Below are positions 30,936 to 38,042 of a stretch of DNA of 43,791 nt, piece by piece. The DNA is taken from positions 1 through 43,791 of the forward strand of contig JADGCR010000001.1 in NCBI GenBank assembly GCA_015228895.1, given 5' to 3'. The stretch's first letter is position 1; every line of letters starts with the position of its first letter. This stretch comes from Magnetococcales bacterium (GTDB lineage: Bacteria > Pseudomonadota > Magnetococcia > Magnetococcales > Magnetaquicoccaceae). Made by a program: the position numbers and the translations under genes. The notes beneath the pieces were generated by a model. The model searched no databases. It had not been told where the DNA came from and saw only the letters and a program-made list of their open reading frames with translations.

Positions 30936-32738
30936 TCAGGATTTGACGCCGAACTTTTCCAACTTGCGGTAGAAGGTGCTCCGACTCACCCCCAACAGCT
31001 TGGCGGCTCGTTTCTTCTTCCAGTGGGCATCTTCCAGGGCGCGCATCATGGCATCCTTTTCCGACAAAGGCGGCTCCGTGGGCGTGGTGGTGGTGGTGGC
31101 CACCGCCTCCGTCTTGCCGGGGGTGATCACGGGGACCGGGGCGGGCGCAGGTTCGGTCTCGGCCTCAAGGATCAAAGGGTCCGCGCAGGTGCGTTGCGCC
31201 ACCAGACTCCGGGGCAGGTGCTTGATCCGGATCATGTTCAAACGACAGACCACAAACGCGTGCTCTATGGCGTTCTCCAACTCCCGGATGTTGCCAGGCC
31301 ACGGATATTGGGCAAACATCTCAAGAACAACATCCTGAACCCCGACAATGCTCTTGTCGTACTTGTGATTGAATTTCTGAATGAAATGGTTGATCAACAG
31401 GGGAATGTCATCCAGTCGGTGGCGCAGGGGCGGAAGGTTGATCTCCACCACATTGAGACGAAAATAAAGATCCTCGCGAAACTTCCCCAGCTTGATCTGT
31501 TCCGCCAGATCCTTGTTGGTGGCCGCCACCACCCGCACATCCACCTTGATGGTGCGGGAATCCCCCACCCGTTCCAGCTCCTTCTCCTGCAAAATGCGTA
31601 ACAGCCGGGTCTGCATGGAAAGACTGATATCGCCGATCTCGTCCAGAAAAATGGTCCCTCCCGTGGCCACCTCGAAACGCCCGGGACGATCCCGCACCGC
31701 GCCGGTGAACGCCCCCTTGACGTGACCGAACAGTTCGCTCTCCAGCAGATTATCCTGCAAGGCCGAACAGTTGACCTTGACCATGGGACCCTGGCTGCGT
31801 CTCCCCTTGAAGTGCAACGCCTCCGCCACCAACTCCTTGCCCACCCCGGACTCCCCGGTGATCAGGGTGGTGGTATCCATGTTGGCCAGGGATTCGATCA
31901 GGTCGTACACCTCCTGCATCTTCTCGCTCACCCCGATCATGCGATGAAAGGTACGCCGCTTCCGCATCGCGTCCGGCATGTTGGGCACCCGGGAACGATC
32001 CAGAATCACCGCCACGGCACCAAAACAGTGACCCAGATAATCGATCAGCGGGGTGGCGGTGATGAGAATCTCGGTCTTCTCTTCCCCGGTGCCGGAACAA
32101 TTCAAATGCACATTCAGCTCCGCCTTCATCGAGGCGATGACCCGTTTCAAAAGGGCGGCGATTTCCGGTATGCATCCCCCCTTCTGGGACAACAACGAAT
32201 GTCCCAGCGCAGGCCCGACAAAATGACAGGCATTCAGGGCCGCCGGATTGACGCTCTGCACCAACATGTGATGATCCACCACGATCACACCTTCCTGAAT
32301 GTTGTCCCATACGGTCTCCATGGCCGCACGCAGCAAGGTGACCTCCAGGCGACAGGTGGCCAACTGAAGCAGATTGGTGATCAGTTCCGGCAACTCTTCC
32401 CAGGTATAGATCGTGCGCATGTTGGCGGGCAGCAGAATGCTGGAGTGCATCAGCGTGACCCGATCCATGGTGTCGATGGCCAGCAGTGGGACACCGTGTC
32501 CCGTCTGGATGAACTGACGGGTCAACTCATCCGCCTTGGCCCCGGCCGGAACCTCGATCACGATCAAACCAATCGGAATGCGCTTGCTCACCACCCCCGC
32601 GTCATCCAGCGAAGGGACACGCTCCAGCGTGGCGAGAGGATCCAGAAGCGCGCTCAGGCGGGCGTCCAGGTAAACACCCACCCCGGCCAACAAAACAGAA
32701 TAGGCGTGCAATGATGCAGTGTGTCTCGTCAAAAGCAT
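30936..32738 (-). CDS. Sigma54-dependent transcriptional activator with degenerate receiver-like and PAS domains
   Basis: 600 residues from the ATG at 32738. The frame is open to 32897, but the extra 53 residues look non-coding and the first domain begins just after this Met; AAGGA lies a rather long 14 nt upstream. Residues about 12-125 resemble a receiver fold (VLLAGVGVYLDARL, PIGLIVIEV, GVPLLAIDTM) but lack the Asp pair and the phospho-Asp. A PAS domain spans about 140-250. The AAA+ domain has Walker A GESGVGKE, the sigma54-contacting GAFTGA loop, and GGTIFLDEIGDIS. A Pro/Thr-rich linker leads to a C-terminal Fis-type helix-turn-helix (KKRAAKLLGVSRSTFYRKL). It is divergent from the cytochrome operon, which has a -24/-12 promoter, and is its likely activator. 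Confidence 0.93.
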   Translation of the reverse strand: MLLTRHTASLHAYSVLLAGVGVYLDARLSALLDPLATLERVPSLDDAGVVSKRIPIGLIVIEVPAGAKADELTRQFIQTGHGVPLLAIDTMDRVTLMHSSILLPANMRTIYTWEELPELITNLLQLATCRLEVTLLRAAMETVWDNIQEGVIVVDHHMLVQSVNPAALNACHFVGPALGHSLLSQKGGCIPEIAALLKRVIASMKAELNVHLNCSGTGEEKTEILITATPLIDYLGHCFGAVAVILDRSRVPNMPDAMRKRRTFHRMIGVSEKMQEVYDLIESLANMDTTTLITGESGVGKELVAEALHFKGRRSQGPMVKVNCSALQDNLLESELFGHVKGAFTGAVRDRPGRFEVATGGTIFLDEIGDISLSMQTRLLRILQEKELERVGDSRTIKVDVRVVAATNKDLAEQIKLGKFREDLYFRLNVVEINLPPLRHRLDDIPLLINHFIQKFNHKYDKSIVGVQDVVLEMFAQYPWPGNIRELENAIEHAFVVCRLNMIRIKHLPRSLVAQRTCADPLILEAETEPAPAPVPVITPGKTEAVATTTTTPTEPPLSEKDAMMRALEDAHWKKKRAAKLLGVSRSTFYRKLEKFGVKS

Positions 32739-32807
32739 GGCTGGATTCGCTATCCTTACATGAAGCAACCAAGGGATGATCTCTGGCTGGCACATTATGT
32801 CCCATTT

Positions 32808-32822
32808 TGTTCCAATGGAACA
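32808..32822. promoter_or_regulatory. 15-bp perfect palindrome, candidate enhancer site for the sigma54 activator
   Basis: TGTTCCAATGGAACA reads as TGTTCCA and its exact complement around a central A. It lies about 140 bp upstream of the -24 element and 70 bp upstream of the activator start, the distance range usual for enhancer-binding proteins. It would also fall close to the activator's own promoter region, so autoregulation is possible. Confidence 0.55.
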
Positions 32823-32954
32823 TGCATTGTGTTTCATCCCGAAGCACGAAAGTGTCCGGTCCGCATGGAGGCACCGACGAACGGAACGGGTTCCCATAAA
32901 GATTAATTAATCATATCAGAATATTGTAAATATATTGAACACCCGGCCACACCC

Positions 32955-32969
32955 TGGCACAAGCTGTGC
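32955..32969 (+). promoter_or_regulatory. Sigma54 (-24/-12) promoter of the ankyrin-cytochrome operon
   Basis: TGGCACAAGCTGTGC fits the consensus TGGCACGN4TTGC at all fixed positions but two, and the invariant GG and GC are exactly 10 nt apart. Transcription should start near 32981, leaving a leader of about 80 nt before the ATG at 33064. The activator is encoded divergently next to it. Confidence 0.75.
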
Positions 32970-33063
32970 GCTATATAAAAACAAAGACCACATTCAACCT
33001 TGGACCGGGTCACCAGACCCTGCCAGGATAAACCAGACGGACGCAAGACTAAGGAGAACGACA

Positions 33064-34029
33064 ATGAACACCCAAAAAACCGGCTTGACTCTCTCCGCAT
33101 TGGCAATCGCCGCCATCATGGCCATGACCACCCTGGGTGATCGGGAAGCCCAATCCGTGGACAACGCCCTGTCCATCGCCGCCATGGAAGGAGATGTCGC
33201 GACCGTCCAGGCTCTGCTGGAGAAGGGAGTCAGTGTGGAAACCCATGGCAACCTGAAAATCTCCCCGCTCGCCTGGGCCGCGGACAACGGTCACGCGGAT
33301 GTGGTCAGGATGCTGCTCAAGGCCGGGGCCGATGTCAACGCCGTCGATCCTTCCGGTTTCACGCCCCTGAACCTGGCGGCCCGCTGGAACGACCACACCA
33401 TCGTGCAGATGTTGCTGGATGCGGGCGCCAACCCCAACATCGCCACCAGATCGGGACACACGGCCATCTTCGGACCGGCCCAGTACGGCTTCGCCGACAT
33501 GCTCAAACGCCTGATCGAGCGGGGCGCGGATGTGAACGCCATCGACCAACGGGGGGACACGCCCATGCTCATCGCCGCCAAACGGGGCTTCGATCCGGTG
33601 GTGACCGCCCTGCTGGAAGCGGGCGCGTCTCCCAACGCGCAGAACAAACAGGGCTACACCCCGCTGATGATCGCCGCCGAGTCGGGACATGAAACCATCG
33701 TCGCCTCCCTGCTCGAACGGGGCGCGAACCTCACCTACCGGCACGAATGCGGTTGCACCGCCCTGCTGGTCGCCGCGGAAAAAGGGTATGTGGGGATCGT
33801 CAAACGCCTCCTCGACCATGGCGCGGACATCAACGCGGTCAACTACGAGGGTTCCTCCGCCCTGATGTTCGCGGCCCGCTACAACTATCTGGACACCGCC
33901 AAACTGCTCATGGAGCGGGGCATCCGGACCGACATGGTGGACCAGAACGGCAAAACCGCCAAGGACTATCTGCGCATCGGCGCCAAAACGGCCTTGACCA
34001 AACTGCTCGATCCAGGCAACAACGCATGA
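33064..34029 (+). CDS. Secreted ankyrin-repeat protein
   Basis: 321 residues from the ATG at 33064, which has AAGGAG 7 nt upstream. An N-terminal signal peptide or anchor (TGLTLSALAIAAIMAMTTLG) is followed by about nine consecutive 33-residue ankyrin repeats, recognisable by G-x-TPL-x-xAA, VxxLLxxGAxxNA units; the last is shortened. Export would place it in the periplasm. Ankyrin proteins bind other proteins; as first gene of an operon of multiheme cytochromes it may be a scaffold, chaperone or inhibitor for them (inferred). Periplasmic ankyrin proteins beside redox enzymes are known, for example AnkB next to a catalase in Pseudomonas. Confidence 0.9.
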   Translation: MNTQKTGLTLSALAIAAIMAMTTLGDREAQSVDNALSIAAMEGDVATVQALLEKGVSVETHGNLKISPLAWAADNGHADVVRMLLKAGADVNAVDPSGFTPLNLAARWNDHTIVQMLLDAGANPNIATRSGHTAIFGPAQYGFADMLKRLIERGADVNAIDQRGDTPMLIAAKRGFDPVVTALLEAGASPNAQNKQGYTPLMIAAESGHETIVASLLERGANLTYRHECGCTALLVAAEKGYVGIVKRLLDHGADINAVNYEGSSALMFAARYNYLDTAKLLMERGIRTDMVDQNGKTAKDYLRIGAKTALTKLLDPGNNA

Positions 34030-34115
34030 CAGCGGACAACCCTTCAACAGCAAGTCCGGGGGCTGGCACCGGAACAAAGCCAGCCCCCGGCCCACCCAGG
34101 CGATCCAAAGCAACC

Positions 34116-35063
34116 ATGAACGCCACCTCTCCCCTCCGGACCCTTTCCCGAATCCTCTTTCTGGTACTGTTCCTTGGTGTGGCCGGGGAGGCGCAAGCCC
34201 TGTCGGAAAAAGACGCCCAGTGCATGCGCTGTCACGGCATGTCCACCCTGGCCTACCAGAATCCCGCCACCGGCGGTCTGCGCAACCTCTCCATCGACGC
34301 CAAAGCCCTGGCCCACTCCGATCACAAGGATCTGAGCTGCCGGGAGTGCCATGGACCCGGATTCGAGGCCTATCCCCACTTCAAGGAGGCGAGCCAGGAG
34401 CGGCTGGAGTGCCTGGGTTGCCACGAGAAAAGCCACTCATTTCCAAAAGAATTATTTGAATCCATTGAAAGAAGTTTCAACCGCAGCGTCCATTTCCAGA
34501 CCATGCAGGATGATTTCACCTGTTTTTCCTGTCATGATCCCCACAATTTCCGCGCCCTTTCCGGTCAATCCGGGGAGCACCTGGCCGACGTGGTGGCGCG
34601 GGACAACGGGGTCTGTCTCCGCTGTCACGACTCCCCGGAAGGGATCCGCGGCAAGACGGGTCGTCTCTTCTCCACCCTGAGCCAGACCCACGCCTGGCTG
34701 CCGGAAGCGAACCGGCACTGGGGCAGTGTCCGCTGCGTCGAGTGCCACACCAGCGGGGAGAGGGAACGCAGCCACTTCATCCTGGGCAAGGATTACGCCG
34801 TGCGCAAATGCGAGAGTTGTCACAGCCGGGACTCCATGCTGATCGCCAAGCTCTATCGGCACCGCAACCGGGAGGAGCGCCGCACCGCCGGATTCATCCA
34901 TTCGGTGGTGATGAACGACTCCTACATCATCGGCATGACCCGCAACCAATGGCTGGATTGGGGCGGCATCGGTCTGGTGGTCCTGACCCTCGCCGGTGTC
35001 GGTGGACACGGTCTGGCCCGTTATCTGGTCTCAAGGAGCAATCGTCATGAAAACCACCACTGA
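34116..35063 (+). CDS. Membrane-anchored heptaheme c-type cytochrome
   Basis: 315 residues from the ATG at 34116, which begins a clear signal peptide (RTLSRILFLVLFLGVAGEAQA). An earlier ATG at 34026 overlaps the ankyrin stop but would bury the signal peptide 30 residues in. There are seven CxxCH motifs: CMRCH, CRECH, CLGCH, CFSCH, CLRCH, CVECH and CESCH. A membrane helix near the C-terminus (IGLVVLTLAGVGGHGLARYLV) anchors it to the inner membrane with the hemes in the periplasm. The next gene, a cytochrome b, overlaps by 17 bp. It probably carries electrons from the cytochrome b to the octaheme protein (inferred from order). Confidence 0.9.
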   Translation: MNATSPLRTLSRILFLVLFLGVAGEAQALSEKDAQCMRCHGMSTLAYQNPATGGLRNLSIDAKALAHSDHKDLSCRECHGPGFEAYPHFKEASQERLECLGCHEKSHSFPKELFESIERSFNRSVHFQTMQDDFTCFSCHDPHNFRALSGQSGEHLADVVARDNGVCLRCHDSPEGIRGKTGRLFSTLSQTHAWLPEANRHWGSVRCVECHTSGERERSHFILGKDYAVRKCESCHSRDSMLIAKLYRHRNREERRTAGFIHSVVMNDSYIIGMTRNQWLDWGGIGLVVLTLAGVGGHGLARYLVSRSNRHENHH

Positions 35064-35673
35064 ACTCTATCCCGTCTGGATCCGCGTCTGGCACTGGAGC
35101 AACGCCCTCGCCTTTCTGGTGCTGGTCACCACCGGCGTCAGCCTGCACTTCGCCGCACCCGGCGCGCCGTTGATCCCGTTCAACACCGCGCGCATCCTGC
35201 ACAATCTCTTCGGCATTCTGTTGACCGCGGGTTGGGTGGGGTTTGTCGTCGGCACTCTGACCAGCGGCAACGGGAGGCACTATCGCCCCCGCTTCCCTGG
35301 CCTGGCGGGTCGTCTGCTGACCCAGGCGCTCTTCTACGGGGTGGGGATCTTCCGCAACGCCCACCACCCCTTCCCCGCCACCCGGGAGGCCAAGTTCAAT
35401 CCGCTGCAACAGGTGACCTATCTCATGGTGATGTTCGCCGCCATGCCGGTCCTGATCCTCTCCGGGCTGGGTTTCTTTTTCCATGACTGGCTCCCGGAGC
35501 GGTTGCTGGAGATGGACGCCCTGTGGGTGGTCGGGGTGCTCCACTATCTGGTGGGTCTCTTTCTGACGCTCTTCCTGATCGGACACCTCTATCTGGCCAC
35601 GGCTGGCGAGACGCTGTTCGGGGAGTTCAAAAAAATGATCTTTGGTTCAACCTTGACGGAGGAAAAATCATGA
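35047..35673 (+). CDS. Cytochrome b561-type membrane subunit (hydrogenase/thiosulfate reductase cyt b family)
   Basis: 208 residues with four membrane helices. Histidines suited to bind two b hemes are His16 (RVWHWSN), His52 (ILHNLFG), His166 (VLHYLVG) and His180 (IGHLYLAT). The family exchanges electrons between the quinone pool and periplasmic redox partners, as in PhsC, FdnI or HyaC. The ATG lies inside the end of the heptaheme gene, and the TGA overlaps the ATG of the octaheme gene, so all three are coupled in translation. Confidence 0.9.
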   Translation: MKTTTELYPVWIRVWHWSNALAFLVLVTTGVSLHFAAPGAPLIPFNTARILHNLFGILLTAGWVGFVVGTLTSGNGRHYRPRFPGLAGRLLTQALFYGVGIFRNAHHPFPATREAKFNPLQQVTYLMVMFAAMPVLILSGLGFFFHDWLPERLLEMDALWVVGVLHYLVGLFLTLFLIGHLYLATAGETLFGEFKKMIFGSTLTEEKS

Positions 35674-37817
35674 ACGCCACGCAGTTCCACCCATCACATC
35701 ACCTCAAACGGATCGCCCTCATCCTGGCGCTGGGAGTGACGGCCGGGGTGGTGCGTTGGCTGTATCCCGGAGTGTTGGAAAGCTACATCGGCGTGACCAA
35801 CGCCCCCCTGACCTACGCCAACAGCGTCGCGTTGACCCCACGGGAGTTCGACTCGCTGGCCGACTCCCTGACCCGTGAATACCGTCAGCAACGCGCCCTG
35901 GCCCAGACCGCCGGCGAGGAGGTTCCCTTCGCCCGGCGTCTGAAGGCCAACATGCTGATGAAGACCGGTTCCTTCGCCAAGGCCTCCCCCTACCCCCACA
36001 TCAACTATTTCCGCAAGGCGGGCATCCTCCAGTACAAAGGCCCGGAGACCTGTCTGACCTGCCACCCCACCCTCAAGGTGACGGACGAGCATGGCAAGAT
36101 CCACGAGGTGGACACCATGCAGGACCTGGTGGACTCGGTCCACTTCAAGTTCCAGAGCAGCGCCGCCGGGTTCTCCACTTACGGTTTCGATGGCCGCCAG
36201 GTCAACAGCGCGGGCAACCGTCCCATCCCGGTGGGCAAGATCGACCGGGCTTGTGGTGTGCCGGGCTCGTTCACCTGGACCGGCTGGGCGGATCTGGTCA
36301 AGACCAAACCGGCCCACGCCAACGGCGCGGTGGAGATCCGCAGCGAAGGGTGCGGTCAATGTCACATCGGCGGCGGCTATCACCCGGCCACGGAGAAGAT
36401 GCTCCCCTTCCACGACGCTCCGGAAAGCGCCAAAGCGGGCATCGACTGTCTCATCTGCCACAGCCCGGCCTACGACATGAACGAAAGGCATGTCATCGAG
36501 GACCAGAACGGTCAACGCTGGAACCAGGACCGCTCCATGAAGGCCGCCCTCACCGTCGGCCCCCCCAGCAACAAGACCTGTCTGTTCTGTCATCAACACA
36601 ACATGGGCGGGGACATGGAAAAGGCGTTGCCGGAAGGAGCCGCCCCGGACAACCTGGGCCACAAGAACAAACGTCTCCTCCATCCGGGCGCCAAACGGGG
36701 CAACTCCATCCAGCCGGAACACGATGTCCACGCCGCCGCGGGCATGACCTGCACCGACTGTCACAAGCCCCAGGGACACAAGATCCCCCGTGGCATCCAG
36801 GGCGTGGATCTGGTGGCCAACGACCTGCCCGGCCGGAAAGTGGATTGTGAATCCTGTCACACGGCGGCCCCCCATGTGAAGGATCAGGAGGAGCGGGCGC
36901 TGCTCAACGGTCATGTGGCCCGCGTCTCCTGCGAGGCGTGTCACATCAAGCAACTGCGGGATGACAACACCGTGCTGCGGGACTGGATCCATCCGGTCTG
37001 GAACGAGGAGGAGGGCGCTTATGTCTTCAAGGATGTCTATCAGAGCGGCGAAGCGGGACGGGGATTCACCTTCCTGTGGTTCAACGGCAACGGCTCCTTC
37101 CTGGCCAACGCCCTGGGGGACAACCCGGTGGGCGATGGCTCCTACAATCCTCTCATGCGTCAGTTGGCCAAAATCGAGGATCCCAAAGCCATCGAGGCCA
37201 TTCGCCAGGCGGCCCAGGAGTTGAAAAAGAGCTATCCCGAACTGGATGTGGACCGTTACGTGCAAGAGGCGACCGATCCCCTCTCCGCCTTGTCGCCGGA
37301 GATGCTCGCCAAACGCAAACGGATGATCGAGGAGAAGATCCGTCCCATCATGGCCCAGGGCCAGAGCAAGATCTATCCCTTCAAGGTGTTCAACGCCCTC
37401 ATGTACGAGGACATGTCCAACCAGGGTCCCTTCGGCGCGATGATCCTGCCCTTCGACTACCCCACCTATTACGAGACGGGCAAACCGGCGGAATCCGTGG
37501 CCCGGGCGCTGCAACACCCCATCATTCAACGGATGTACCAGGCCCCCTTCAAGGCCTACATGATGGATGAGTTCATGCGCTACTTCGGGGTGGAAAAATG
37601 GACGGCGGAGTATCCCCTCGATCAGAACGGCAAACTGAAAAACGTCGAGGCCCACTGGATGCGGCAGATGGGTTCGCTGATGATCAACCACGGCATCCAG
37701 AAAGAGGGACGGGCTTGCAAGGAGTGTCACGCCAAAAAGGGCATCCTCGACTTCAACGCCCTGGGCTATCCCCCGGAACGGGCAGAAGAGCTGCGCAAAC
37801 TGCCGGAATTGCAATGA
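35670..37817 (+). CDS. Octaheme c-type cytochrome, tetrathionate reductase (OTR)-like, with long C-terminal extension
   Basis: 715 residues. An N-terminal hydrophobic helix (IALILALGVTAGVVRWLYPG) serves as signal or anchor. Eight CxxCH motifs are present: CLTCH (from residue 128), CGQCH, CLICH, CLFCH, CTDCH, CESCH, CEACH (421) and CKECH (683). The sequence around the first three (VHFKF, then GCGQCHIGGGYHP and IDCLICH) resembles the octaheme tetrathionate reductase family. Seven hemes lie in the first 430 residues and the eighth is separated by about 257 heme-free residues, which is longer than usual for that family. It is expected in the periplasm as terminal reductase or oxidase of the module; tetrathionate, nitrite or hydroxylamine are candidate substrates only by family analogy. 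ATGA overlap with the cytochrome b gene. Confidence 0.85.
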   Translation: MNATQFHPSHHLKRIALILALGVTAGVVRWLYPGVLESYIGVTNAPLTYANSVALTPREFDSLADSLTREYRQQRALAQTAGEEVPFARRLKANMLMKTGSFAKASPYPHINYFRKAGILQYKGPETCLTCHPTLKVTDEHGKIHEVDTMQDLVDSVHFKFQSSAAGFSTYGFDGRQVNSAGNRPIPVGKIDRACGVPGSFTWTGWADLVKTKPAHANGAVEIRSEGCGQCHIGGGYHPATEKMLPFHDAPESAKAGIDCLICHSPAYDMNERHVIEDQNGQRWNQDRSMKAALTVGPPSNKTCLFCHQHNMGGDMEKALPEGAAPDNLGHKNKRLLHPGAKRGNSIQPEHDVHAAAGMTCTDCHKPQGHKIPRGIQGVDLVANDLPGRKVDCESCHTAAPHVKDQEERALLNGHVARVSCEACHIKQLRDDNTVLRDWIHPVWNEEEGAYVFKDVYQSGEAGRGFTFLWFNGNGSFLANALGDNPVGDGSYNPLMRQLAKIEDPKAIEAIRQAAQELKKSYPELDVDRYVQEATDPLSALSPEMLAKRKRMIEEKIRPIMAQGQSKIYPFKVFNALMYEDMSNQGPFGAMILPFDYPTYYETGKPAESVARALQHPIIQRMYQAPFKAYMMDEFMRYFGVEKWTAEYPLDQNGKLKNVEAHWMRQMGSLMINHGIQKEGRACKECHAKKGILDFNALGYPPERAEELRKLPELQ

Positions 37818-37823
37818 ATCCCC

Positions 37824-37852
37824 CCGGTTGACCGCGCAACGCGGTCAACCGG
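37824..37852. terminator. Perfect 13-bp hairpin after the cytochrome operon
   Basis: CCGGTTGACCGCG (37824-37836) and CGCGGTCAACCGG (37840-37852) are exact complements around the loop CAA. It begins 7 nt after the octaheme stop. There is no T run, so it may stabilise the 3' end or work as a non-canonical terminator. Confidence 0.6.
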
Positions 37853-37856
37853 CCTC

Positions 37857-37888
37857 CCACCCGACACGATGGCCTCCGTGTCGGGTGG
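37857..37888. terminator. Second perfect 12-bp hairpin after the cytochrome operon
   Basis: CCACCCGACACG (37857-37868) and CGTGTCGGGTGG (37877-37888) are exact complements with an 8-nt loop. It starts only 4 nt after the first hairpin and again lacks a T run. The two stems differ in sequence, so they are not copies of one repeat. Confidence 0.6.
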
Positions 37889-37957
37889 AGCGCACACCGA
37901 CTCCCCCGCGCGTTGATAAAAAATCAATCACCAAAAATCCTGACGATTTGAAAAAGA

Positions 37958-37986
37958 TTGCAATCTTGGCAATTCGAGAATAATAT
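37958..37986 (+). promoter_or_regulatory. Possible sigma70 promoter for the hybrid kinase gene
   Basis: TTGCAA (37958-37963) and TAATAT (37981-37986) are 17 bp apart, each with four of six consensus bases, inside an AT-rich patch of this GC-rich window. The expected start is about 50 nt before the kinase ATG. Confidence 0.45.
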
Positions 37987-38042
37987 GCAAGATAAACGAT
38001 TCGTCATCAAATGGGTGAGCCTTGCGGGGAGTTTTCTCGACC

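Noticed and set aside
32787..32802. Second sigma54-like TGGCACATTATGTCCC
   Set aside because: It has TGGCAC but lacks the GC of the -12 element at the required 10-nt spacing.
32739..32897. 53-residue N-terminal extension of the sigma54 activator
   Set aside because: Its Cys-rich, uneven composition does not resemble the domain that follows, and it overlaps the palindrome and probable promoter region.
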